NCBI RefSeq assembly: GCF_020905415.1
Contig: NZ_JAJJMP010000001.1
Location: forward strand, 1,251,501-1,315,500
DNA length: 64,000 nucleotides
Reading direction: 5' to 3'
From: Myroides oncorhynchi
Lineage (GTDB): Bacteria > Bacteroidota > Bacteroidia > Flavobacteriales > Flavobacteriaceae
Part shown: in pieces, positions 36,161 to 43,419 of the stretch
How positions within the stretch are numbered: the stretch's first letter is position 1
Layout of the letters: each line of letters starts with the position of its first letter
Position numbers and translations under genes: made by a program
The notes under the pieces: model-generated
The model's input: the letters and a program-made list of their open reading frames with translations, nothing else
Databases searched by the model: none
Told to the model about the DNA's origin: nothing

Positions 36161-37018
36161 TTATTCTGATAGTAGTTTGTTTAATTCTTTTGCTGCTTGA
36201 CCTACTCTTGGTCCGAAACCATTAAGTAATTGACCATCCATAGCGATTATCTTTTTGTTTTTACCTGCATTAGTTTTGCTGATACCGTCTATTTTTAGAA
36301 CGCCATCTACACCACCCATACTTTCTAATCCTGTCGTAAACATTAAGATATAGTCAGGGTTACTGTTTAGAAGTGACTCTGGAGTAAGAGGTTTAAAATC
36401 TTCAAACTCAGTTACTGCATTTTGTCCTCCTGCTAAGTTGATGATACTGTTAGCTGGTGTTTTATCACCTGCTACTAGTAATGTTGCTGCGCCACGAGCA
36501 TAGATAAATAATACTTTAGGAGCTTTCTCAAATTTAACTACACCTTCTAAGTCTTGATCTATTTTATCCTGAAGTTCTTTGTAATTATCTTTGTTTAAAG
36601 ATTTAGCTACAGCTTGTATTAATTGTTTAGATCCTTCTAATGTGAACTCTTGTTTAAGGATTTCTAAACGGATGTTTGCTTTTTGAAGAGATGCTTTAAA
36701 GTCATCTTTTAGGTCTTTCTCTGTCGCATAGATAACAGTTGGCTTTAAAGCCATAATGCTTTCTACAGATATTTTAGAAGTATGACCTAGATCTTGTGCT
36801 GTTTCTTTTAAATCTGTAGGGTATGTACTTGTTACGTCTACAGCGATGATATTTTCTTTTTCTCCTAGGACTACTAATGTTTCACTGATAGCTCCATTTA
36901 GTGAGATAATTCTTTCTTTAACTTGAGCAGTTTCTACTGGTGTAGACTCTTGTTCTTTTTTGTTGTTACAGCTTACTACGGCTGTTGCGATTAGAAATAA
37001 TGCGACTAGTTTTTTCAT
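36161..37018 (-). CDS. hmuT: heme-binding periplasmic lipoprotein of ABC transporter
   Basis: A 285-residue type III substrate-binding protein (BtuF/HmuT fold). It begins with a lipoprotein signal (MKKLVALFLIATAVVSC, cysteine 17). Core blocks are ISLNGAISETLVVLGEKENI, VDVTSTYPTDLKETAQDLG, VLFIYARGAATLLVAGDKTP and NSIINLAGGQNAVTEF. It is first in the operon with a promoter box 35 nt upstream. A TonB-dependent heme receptor is not in the window. Specificity for heme rests on the linked hmuS. Confidence 0.9.
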   Translation of the reverse strand: MKKLVALFLIATAVVSCNNKKEQESTPVETAQVKERIISLNGAISETLVVLGEKENIIAVDVTSTYPTDLKETAQDLGHTSKISVESIMALKPTVIYATEKDLKDDFKASLQKANIRLEILKQEFTLEGSKQLIQAVAKSLNKDNYKELQDKIDQDLEGVVKFEKAPKVLFIYARGAATLLVAGDKTPANSIINLAGGQNAVTEFEDFKPLTPESLLNSNPDYILMFTTGLESMGGVDGVLKIDGISKTNAGKNKKIIAMDGQLLNGFGPRVGQAAKELNKLLSE

Positions 37019-37053
37019 AAAGGTTGGTTATTTGAAATAGTTCTAAATTATGG

Positions 37054-37084
37054 CAAAAATAGAATGTTTTTTATGTGATACAAA
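37054..37084 (-). promoter_or_regulatory. hmu operon promoter (-33 and -7 boxes)
   Basis: Minus-strand TTTG (37084-37081), a 19-nt spacer, and TATTTTTG (37061-37054) fit the Bacteroidota TTTG / TAnnTTTG layout. Regulation by an iron repressor is plausible, but no box is asserted. Confidence 0.7.
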
Positions 37085-37139
37085 ACATATTTAGATTAAT
37101 TTTAAATTATTATTTAGTAGGCTAAAGTATACTAATGCG

Positions 37140-37147
37140 TATCTTTG
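37140..37147 (+). promoter_or_regulatory. -7 promoter box of sufS operon
   Basis: TATCTTTG fits TAnnTTTG, 47 nt before the ATG at 37195. It shows that the second half of the suf locus has its own promoter, divergent from that of hmuT. Confidence 0.7.
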
Positions 37148-37194
37148 CTATTATATTTTATTAGCGCTAGAGCGAATAAAGGATTTTTAATTAA

Positions 37195-38421
37195 ATGAAA
37201 AGTAATATGTTAGATATAAAGGCGATACGTAAGGATTTTCCTATCCTTACCCAATCAGTAAATGGGAAACCGTTAGTTTATTTTGACAATGCTGCTACTG
37301 CACAGAAACCTAAAGTAGTAGAGGATGCTATTATTCATTACTACGAAACTATCAACGCAAACATACATAGAGGAGTACATACATTAAGCCAATTGGCAAC
37401 AGATGCGTATGAAGAGTCTCGTAAAAAGGTACAAAGACATCTTAATGCTAAGTATGATTATGAAGTACTGTTTACAGCAGGTACTACTTTTGGTATTAAC
37501 CTTGTAGCGAATGGTTTCGGAACGATGTTAAAAGCGGGTGATGAGATACTTATATCAGCTTTAGAGCATCACTCTAATATAGTACCTTGGCAGTTTGCAT
37601 GTGAGCGTTCTGGGGCTACTCTTAAAGTGATTCCTATGAATCTTGATGGAGATTTGATTATGGCAGAATTCGATAAGTTATTAACATCGAATACTAAAGT
37701 GGTTGCTGTGAATCATATTTCAAATGCACTGGGAACAATCAACCCTATTAAAGAGATTATTGAGAAAGCGCATAAAGTAGGAGCTGCTGTTCTAATAGAT
37801 GGGGCTCAAGCTACTCCACATGTTAGACCTGATGTTCAGGATTTAGACTGTGATTTTTATGTGTTTTCTGGACATAAAGTGTGTGGACCTACTGGTACTG
37901 GTATTCTTTATGGTAAAGAGGAGTGGTTAAATAAATTACCTCCTTATCAAGGTGGTGGAGAAATGATCAAGACAGTTACGTTTGAGAAAACTACGTATGC
38001 ATGTTTACCTCATAAGTTTGAAGCAGGTACTCCGAATATCGCTGGCGGTATTGTATTAGGAGTTGCTTTAGACTACTTAAATGAGTTAGGGTTTGAGAAT
38101 ATTGAAGCCTATGAGCATGAGTTACTTGAGTATGGAACGAAGTGTTTACTTGAGATCGAAGGACTTAAGATATACGGTACAGCGAAAGAGAAGACATCTG
38201 TAATTTCTTTTAATCTTGAGGGAATACACCCTTATGATGTTGGAGTGATTGTAGATAAGCTTGGTGTAGCTGTACGCACAGGTCATCACTGTACTCAACC
38301 GATTATGGATTTCTTCGGAATACCAGGTACAATCAGAGCTTCTTTTGCTTTCTATAATACGAAAGAAGAAATAGATGTGTTAGTAGAGGCAGTGAAGAAA
38401 GCACAAATGATGTTAGCTTAA
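37195..38421 (+). CDS. sufS: cysteine desulfurase SufS
   Basis: A 408-residue PLP enzyme that takes sulfur from cysteine for Fe-S assembly. Marks are YFDNAATAQKP, EHHSNIVPWQ, the PLP-lysine region FYVFSGHKVCGPTGTGILYG, and the catalytic cysteine in VRTGHHCTQPIMDFF. An in-frame ATG at 37207 (MLDIKAIRKDFP) matches the common family start and may be the true one. sufE follows after 20 nt. This gene normally stands directly behind sufD in relatives; here it is separated by an opposite-strand block. Confidence 0.96.
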   Translation: MKSNMLDIKAIRKDFPILTQSVNGKPLVYFDNAATAQKPKVVEDAIIHYYETINANIHRGVHTLSQLATDAYEESRKKVQRHLNAKYDYEVLFTAGTTFGINLVANGFGTMLKAGDEILISALEHHSNIVPWQFACERSGATLKVIPMNLDGDLIMAEFDKLLTSNTKVVAVNHISNALGTINPIKEIIEKAHKVGAAVLIDGAQATPHVRPDVQDLDCDFYVFSGHKVCGPTGTGILYGKEEWLNKLPPYQGGGEMIKTVTFEKTTYACLPHKFEAGTPNIAGGIVLGVALDYLNELGFENIEAYEHELLEYGTKCLLEIEGLKIYGTAKEKTSVISFNLEGIHPYDVGVIVDKLGVAVRTGHHCTQPIMDFFGIPGTIRASFAFYNTKEEIDVLVEAVKKAQMMLA

Positions 38422-38441
38422 ATTAAAAAAAATATTACGAT

Positions 38442-38864
38442 ATGACAATTAAAGAAATTCAAGAAGAGATAGTTGACGATTTTTCAATGTTCGACGATTG
38501 GATGCAGCGTTATGAGTATATTATAGAATTAGGGAAGTCCCTTCCTCTAATTGATCCTCAGTATCAGGTAGAACAAAACCTAATTAAAGGATGTCAATCG
38601 CAAGTTTGGTTATACGCAGAATTAAAAGAAGATAAAATATTCTTTACAGCAAATAGTGATGCTATTCTAACGAAAGGGATTATTGCTATTTTGATTCGTG
38701 TATTCTCTGGACAGAAAGCGGAAGATATTTTGAAGGCTGATATGTCTTTTATCGATGAGATTGGTTTGAAAGAGCACCTATCACCGACAAGAGCTAATGG
38801 ATTAGTGTCAATGATAAAACAAATTAAAATGTACGCTTTAGCTTTTGAAGCTAAACAACAATAA
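38442..38864 (+). CDS. sufE: sulfur-acceptor protein SufE
   Basis: A 140-residue activator of SufS that accepts the persulfide sulfur and carries it to SufB. The acceptor cysteine lies in LIKGCQSQVWLYAEL near residue 50. The family blocks MFDDWMQRYEYIIELGKSLP and SPTRANGLVSMIKQIKMYA are present. Spacing is 20 nt after sufS and 11 nt before the DUF59 gene. Confidence 0.96.
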   Translation: MTIKEIQEEIVDDFSMFDDWMQRYEYIIELGKSLPLIDPQYQVEQNLIKGCQSQVWLYAELKEDKIFFTANSDAILTKGIIAILIRVFSGQKAEDILKADMSFIDEIGLKEHLSPTRANGLVSMIKQIKMYALAFEAKQQ

Positions 38865-38875
38865 TAAAACATAGT

Positions 38876-39196
38876 ATGGAAGAAATAGATGTACAACAAT
38901 TAGGAGAGAATATAGTTAAGGTACTTAAGACTATTTATGACCCTGAGATTCCAGTTGATATATATGAGTTAGGACTTATTTATGATGTATTCGTAAATGA
39001 GAGTCACGATGTGAAGATATTGATGACACTAACTTCACCTAACTGTCCTGTAGCAGAAACTTTACCTATGGAAGTAGAAGAAAAGGTTCGTTCTATAGAC
39101 AATGTTAAAGGAGTTGAAATTGAATTGACTTTTGATCCTTCTTGGACAAAGGACTTAATGAGTGAAGAAGCAAAGTTAGAGCTTGGTATGCTATAA
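38876..39196 (+). CDS. DUF59/MIP18-family Fe-S assembly protein (SufT-like)
   Basis: A 106-residue protein with the MIP18 domain: TIYDPEIPVDIYELGLIYDV, LTSPNCPVAETLPMEVEEKV (with the conserved cysteine) and VEIELTFDPSWTKDLMSEEA. Members such as SufT help maturation of Fe-S proteins. Here the operon position between sufE and a DUF2480 gene supports that role. It is 2 nt from the next start. Confidence 0.92.
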   Translation: MEEIDVQQLGENIVKVLKTIYDPEIPVDIYELGLIYDVFVNESHDVKILMTLTSPNCPVAETLPMEVEEKVRSIDNVKGVEIELTFDPSWTKDLMSEEAKLELGML

Positions 39197-39198
39197 GT

Positions 39199-39714
39199 AT
39201 GGAAGGAGAAATCGTAAATAAAGTAGCGAATAGCGCTTTGAAAGTTTTTGATTTAGAGGATTTATATCCTGCTAATCCTCGTATGGATATTGATATTGCG
39301 CAGTGGTTATATGAAGGTTTTGTATTAAGAGAAAAGGAGTATAGAACCGCTCTTAAAGAGGTTGATTGGACTGTTTATAAAGGAGCTTATGTGGGACTTT
39401 TTTGTTCGACAGATGCTATCTTGCCGGGATGGGCATACATGTTATTGACAAGTCATTTACAACCTGTGGCTGAACGTATTTTTCTTGGAGATAAAGCTCA
39501 TTTAGAAAAATCTATTTATCAAGAGTTATTATTTGCATTAGATTATTCGCAATATGAAGATTTGCCTGTTATTATTAAAGGGTGCTCAAAGAAGGAAATT
39601 CCTGATGAAGCTTATGTTTTAGCTACACAATTAATGATGAATCACGCGCGTTCAGTAATGTTCGGTGAAGCGTGCTCTGCAGTGCCAGTTTATAAACGTT
39701 CGTCTAAAAAGTAG
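39199..39714 (+). CDS. DUF2480 family protein of the suf operon
   Basis: A 171-residue cytoplasmic protein with no signal peptide. It fits DUF2480, a family of Bacteroidota found at the end of suf gene clusters (VANSALKVFDLEDLYPANPR, then PGWAYMLLTSHLQP, then KGCSKKEIPDEAYVLATQLM). Function is unknown; an accessory role in Fe-S biogenesis is inferred from tight linkage (2-nt gap to the DUF59 gene). A cysteine in KGCSKKEIP and one in GEACSAVPVY are visible. Confidence 0.85.
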   Translation: MEGEIVNKVANSALKVFDLEDLYPANPRMDIDIAQWLYEGFVLREKEYRTALKEVDWTVYKGAYVGLFCSTDAILPGWAYMLLTSHLQPVAERIFLGDKAHLEKSIYQELLFALDYSQYEDLPVIIKGCSKKEIPDEAYVLATQLMMNHARSVMFGEACSAVPVYKRSSKK

Positions 39715-39720
39715 TTCATT

Positions 39721-39753
39721 TTTTGCGAATTTAACTCATTGTTATTATTTTTG
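39721..39753 (+). promoter_or_regulatory. promoter of the DUF3078 gene
   Basis: TTTTG at 39721-39725 and TATTTTTG at 39746-39753 with a 20-nt spacer match the Bacteroidota -33/-7 pattern. The ATG follows at 39771. Confidence 0.7.
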
Positions 39754-39770
39754 ATTAAAATTTTAACATT

Positions 39771-40625
39771 ATGAAAAAACTTTTAGTAGGATTATTTACT
39801 GTATTAGCGGTGTATTCGACTCATGCTCAGGAAACTGAAGCAACTACTACACCTGAAATGGCTAGTCCATGGACAAAGGCTGGAAACTTTACTTTTTTGC
39901 TTAATCAGTCTAGTTTTTCTAACTGGCAAGCTGGTGGAGATAATAATATCTCTGGAAACATTAAGGTGAACTATGATTTTAATTACAAAGAAGGTGATTG
40001 GAATTGGGACAACAAAGTTTTAGGAAGTTATGGATTGACTAAATTACAAGGTCAAGATCAGAAGAAAACTGACGATAGATTTGAGTTCAATTCATTATTA
40101 GGTAAAAAAGCACAAGGGAATTGGTTCTATTCTGCTTTTGTAAACTTTAAGACTCAATTTGATAGAGGAGTTAGTAAAGAGGGAGAGTATAATTCGCACT
40201 TTATGTCTCCTGCTTATTTACAAATTGGACCTGGTATGTTATGGAAGAAGAGTGATAATTTAAAAGTGAATATTGCACCTGCTACTTCACGTCTTATTTT
40301 TGTTCACAACCATTTTACTGAATTAGGTGATGCTTTTGGTGTTGAACAAGGTAAATCAATGAAGTACCAACTGGGGATGTCTATTAATGGATACTATAAA
40401 TTCGATGTTATGGAGAATGTATCTGTTGAGAATATCTTAAACTTATATTCTAACTACTTAAAGAAACCTGAGAACGTAGTTGTAGATTACCAATTGAATG
40501 TAGTAATGAAGATTAATAAATATCTTTCTACTAACTTCACATTCCAAACTATCTATGATGATCTTGCATTCCAAGGTTTCCAAATTAGAGAAATGATTGG
40601 TGTAGGAGTTAATTATAATTTCTAA
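39771..40625 (+). CDS. DUF3078 outer-membrane-type protein
   Basis: A 284-residue exported protein: signal peptide cut after THAQ (about residue 20), then alternating beta-strand patterns and a C-terminal aromatic (GVGVNYNF) typical of outer-membrane barrels. WTKAGNFTFLLNQSSFSNWQ, then AGGDNNISG, matches DUF3078 of Bacteroidota. Function unknown. It has its own promoter but directly follows the suf genes. A long palindromic terminator follows. Confidence 0.85.
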   Translation: MKKLLVGLFTVLAVYSTHAQETEATTTPEMASPWTKAGNFTFLLNQSSFSNWQAGGDNNISGNIKVNYDFNYKEGDWNWDNKVLGSYGLTKLQGQDQKKTDDRFEFNSLLGKKAQGNWFYSAFVNFKTQFDRGVSKEGEYNSHFMSPAYLQIGPGMLWKKSDNLKVNIAPATSRLIFVHNHFTELGDAFGVEQGKSMKYQLGMSINGYYKFDVMENVSVENILNLYSNYLKKPENVVVDYQLNVVMKINKYLSTNFTFQTIYDDLAFQGFQIREMIGVGVNYNF

Positions 40626-40647
40626 TTAGTGCCAAAGATATAATAAG

Positions 40648-40673
40648 AAAGCTCGGTGATATCACCGAGCTTT
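40648..40673. terminator. bidirectional terminator between DUF3078 and asnA
   Basis: GCTCGGTGAT/ATCACCGAGC is a perfect 20-bp palindrome with flanking AAA and TTTT. Confidence 0.8.
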
Positions 40674-40679
40674 TCTTGT

Positions 40680-41684
40680 TTATAGTAGATTGATTCCTTC
40701 TAATTCTGTTTGTTTTCTTACATCCTCAGGCCAGATACTTGCTTGTACTTCACCTATGTGTCTTTTGCGCAATAGGAACATACAGATTCTTGATTGTCCT
40801 AATCCACCACCGATGCATAGAGGTAACTTTTCTGCTAGCAATAAGCTGTGATATAACAGTGTTTTCTTATCTGATGCACCAGCTAAATCTAACTGGTGTT
40901 CTAATGCTTCTTTATCTACTCTTATTCCCATTGAAGATAGTTCTAGAGACTTCTCATGTACTGGGTTCCATACTAGTAAATCTCCATTTAATCCTTTGTA
41001 ACCTTCTTCTGTAGCTGTAGTCCAGTCATCATAATCAGCAGATCTGCTATCATGCGCCTCGCCATTCGATAGTTTACCTCCGATACCGATGATAAATACA
41101 GCTCCATAATCCTTCGCTATGGCGTGTTCTCTTTCTTTTGGAGATAGAGTAGGGTATAACTGTAATAATTGCTCAGAGTGAATAAATGACAACTTTTTTG
41201 GTAAGATAGGTTCTATTCCTTGATCTTTGTACACTTGCTCTTCTGTATCTAATAAGGCTTGGTAGATTTGACGTACTATATTCTTTAGGTAACTAAGTGT
41301 TCTATCTGTTTTTTCTATTCTTAATTCCCAGTCCCATTGGTCAACATAGATAGAGTGGATAGGGCTACTGTCTTCATCAGGACGCAATGCTTTCATATCT
41401 GTTAGGATACCTTCGTGAGCATCTAGTTCTAGTTCTTGTAGTCTGATTCTTTTCCATTTTGCCAAAGAGTGAACCACTACACCACGATTGTTATTTAGAA
41501 ATTTTACAGGGAATGACACTGGACGCTCTATCCCGTTTAAGTCATCGTTAATACCAGTCCCCTCATTTACGATCATTGGTGATGAAATTGGGAATAAGTT
41601 AAGTGCATCACATAGGCTTTTAGAGAATTGTGCTTTCACTAAGGCAATGGATTTTTCTGTCTGTAAAATTTCTTTTTTGCTCAT
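40680..41684 (-). CDS. asnA: aspartate-ammonia ligase (asparagine synthetase A)
   Basis: A 334-residue ATP-dependent enzyme making asparagine from aspartate and ammonia, related to class II aminoacyl-tRNA synthetases (E. coli AsnA is 330). Family blocks are LFPISSPMIVNEGTGINDDL, NNRGVVVHSLAKWKRIRL, SIYVDQWDWE, GIGGKLSNGEAHDSRSADYD and GGGLGQSRICMFLL. Directly upstream lie an intrinsic terminator (41715-41743) and an Asn-rich short ORF (41769-41849) on the same strand. This arrangement suggests control by asparagine supply through transcription attenuation. Confidence 0.96.
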   Translation of the reverse strand: MSKKEILQTEKSIALVKAQFSKSLCDALNLFPISSPMIVNEGTGINDDLNGIERPVSFPVKFLNNNRGVVVHSLAKWKRIRLQELELDAHEGILTDMKALRPDEDSSPIHSIYVDQWDWELRIEKTDRTLSYLKNIVRQIYQALLDTEEQVYKDQGIEPILPKKLSFIHSEQLLQLYPTLSPKEREHAIAKDYGAVFIIGIGGKLSNGEAHDSRSADYDDWTTATEEGYKGLNGDLLVWNPVHEKSLELSSMGIRVDKEALEHQLDLAGASDKKTLLYHSLLLAEKLPLCIGGGLGQSRICMFLLRKRHIGEVQASIWPEDVRKQTELEGINLL

Positions 41685-41714
41685 GATTTTTTGTTTTTGA
41701 AAATGTTTTAAAAT

Positions 41715-41743
41715 AAAAAAAGGCTCCTCAGAGAGGAGCCTTT
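41715..41743 (-). terminator. attenuator terminator in the asnA leader
   Basis: On the minus strand AAAGGCTCCTC (41743-41733), loop TCT, GAGGAGCCTTT (41729-41719), then an unbroken run of seven T (41721-41715) and ATTT. It stands 30 nt before the asnA ATG, downstream of the Asn-rich ORF and not after any long gene. TCCTCT within its 5-prime arm and loop can also pair with AGAGGA (41800-41795) inside the leader ORF. Confidence 0.85.
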
Positions 41744-41768
41744 AAACGGATAATGAAATAATATATAA

Positions 41769-41849
41769 TTAACTTAAATCAATGCCAATAGGATTCCTCT
41801 TCGAGTCGTAGATACGATTCAAATTATTATTAGAGAAATTATTATTCAT
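41769..41849 (-). CDS. asparagine-rich leader peptide of asnA
   Basis: A 26-codon ORF starting ATG at 41849 and ending TAA at 41769. The peptide begins MNNNFSNNNLNRIYD and contains 8 Asn (positions 2-4, 7-9, 11, 19), all AAT codons. It lies upstream of a terminator and of asnA on the same strand. The layout (regulatory codons, a segment able to pair with the terminator arm at codons 17-19, the terminator, then the biosynthetic gene) is that of amino-acid attenuators such as trp and his leaders. A ribosome slowed at Asn codons would leave codons 17-19 free to block the terminator. Seen in the sequence; the mechanism is inference. Confidence 0.8.
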   Translation of the reverse strand: MNNNFSNNNLNRIYDSKRNPIGIDLS

Positions 41850-41885
41850 TGATAGATACATATAATCAGCTTTTTAGCAATACTG

Positions 41886-41893
41886 TAAAAATA
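41886..41893 (-). promoter_or_regulatory. possible -7 box of the asnA leader
   Basis: Minus-strand TATTTTTA differs from TAnnTTTG at the last base and lies 36 nt before the leader ATG. A clear -33 box is not seen. Confidence 0.4.
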
Positions 41894-41947
41894 GAAAAAT
41901 ATTATTACATACAGTTATTTTGTTAATTTATTTTATGAACAAATATT

Positions 41948-43180
41948 CTATTCTTCTTCCGAAGGCTCCATTAAATGTTCATAATCGGGGAATAAAAAGT
42001 TGTTATACGGGAAGCGCGTAACGTGTATTTGACGTACCGTCTCGTATATTTTCTTTCTAAATTCTTCGAAGTTTTCCTTCTCTGTAGCAGAGATAAATAT
42101 GGTGTTCTCTTCTCCCACTTTACTCATCCACGTTTTCTTCCACTCTTCTATTGTATAGTGTTTAGAAGTACGCTCTGTCATTAAATCATCTTCTTCTATA
42201 GTCTCCGCTTTATAAGCATCGATCTTATTAAAGACCATGATTGTTGGCTTGTCGTCACTCTTGATATCCTTTAGGATCTCATTTACAGATTCGATATGCT
42301 CTTCAAAATCGTGATGTGAGATATCCACTATGTGTAACAGTAAATCTGCCTCTCTTACCTCGTCAAGTGTACTTTTAAATGACTCAACTAATTGAGTAGG
42401 TAGCTTGCGGATAAATCCTACCGTATCTGATAATAAGAATGGCAAGTTACCAATTACGATCTTACGCACTGTAGTATCTAATGTTGCGAATAGTTTATTC
42501 TCAACAAATACTTCACTCTTACCCACAGCATTCATTAGGGTAGATTTACCTACGTTAGTATATCCTACTAGTGCTACACGTACCATTGCTCCTCGATTTC
42601 CACGTTGAGAAGCCATCTGTTTATCGATAACCTTTAGTTTCTCTCTAAGTAAAGTGATACGGTCGCGTACGATACGTCTATCCGTTTCGATCTCTGTCTC
42701 TCCAGGTCCTCTCATACCAATACCTCCACGCTGTCTCTCTAAGTGAGTCCACATACCTGATAGTCTAGGTAGTAAATATTGGAACTGTGCTAACTCCACT
42801 TGCGTACGTGCATATGAAGTCTGTGCTCTTTGAGCGAAGATATCTAGGATTAAGTTTGTACGGTCTAATACCTTACAATCTAATTCTCTAGAAATATTTT
42901 TTTGTTGAGCTGGTGTCAACTCATCATCGAATATTACCGTATGAATATCGTTCTCTACAATGTAACTATGGATTTCTTCCATTTTCCCCGTACCTACGAA
43001 GGTCTTAGGATTTGGCTTATCCATCTTTTGTGTAAAGCGCTTATATACTTCTCCTCCTGCTGTAAATGTCAAAAACTCTAGCTCATCTAGATACTCTTTA
43101 AGTTTCGACTCATCTTGATTTTGTGTAATGATTCCTACGATTACAGAACGTTCAAAATTTATTTCTTCTCTTTCAATCAT
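41948..43180 (-). CDS. hflX: ribosome-associated GTPase HflX
   Basis: A 410-residue GTPase that splits or rescues stalled ribosomes. The N-terminal HflX domain (SVIVGIITQNQDESKLKEYL to VGTGKMEEIHSYI) and the glycine-rich linker LERQRGGIGMRGPGETEIET precede the G domain: G1 GYTNVGKSTL, G3 DTVGFIRKLP, G4 FNKID. The C-terminal tail is acidic. Its promoter box lies at 43200-43207. It is upstream of the asnA leader on the same strand, but with about 100 bp and a new start signal between. Confidence 0.95.
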   Translation of the reverse strand: MIEREEINFERSVIVGIITQNQDESKLKEYLDELEFLTFTAGGEVYKRFTQKMDKPNPKTFVGTGKMEEIHSYIVENDIHTVIFDDELTPAQQKNISRELDCKVLDRTNLILDIFAQRAQTSYARTQVELAQFQYLLPRLSGMWTHLERQRGGIGMRGPGETEIETDRRIVRDRITLLREKLKVIDKQMASQRGNRGAMVRVALVGYTNVGKSTLMNAVGKSEVFVENKLFATLDTTVRKIVIGNLPFLLSDTVGFIRKLPTQLVESFKSTLDEVREADLLLHIVDISHHDFEEHIESVNEILKDIKSDDKPTIMVFNKIDAYKAETIEEDDLMTERTSKHYTIEEWKKTWMSKVGEENTIFISATEKENFEEFRKKIYETVRQIHVTRFPYNNFLFPDYEHLMEPSEEE

Positions 43181-43199
43181 ATAAACTTATATTATACTA

Positions 43200-43207
43200 C
43201 AAAATTA
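43200..43207 (-). promoter_or_regulatory. -7 promoter box of hflX
   Basis: Minus-strand TAATTTTG fits TAnnTTTG, 19 nt before the ATG. Confidence 0.55.
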
Positions 43208-43419
43208 ATAAAATTGTCAGACTAAATGAGAATATACAGTAAATAACTGTTTATTAATTTGTTATCAATACCTTTAAATGAACAAATATTATGAAAACAT
43301 TTGCGTTTTTTATGATATCAAGAATGTTTTACTTCTTGTTTTTCAGTACCTTGCTATAGATTGTTATGGTACGTTTATTGCCATTATAAAAGACAGATAA
43401 CCTCTTACAATTAATTGAA

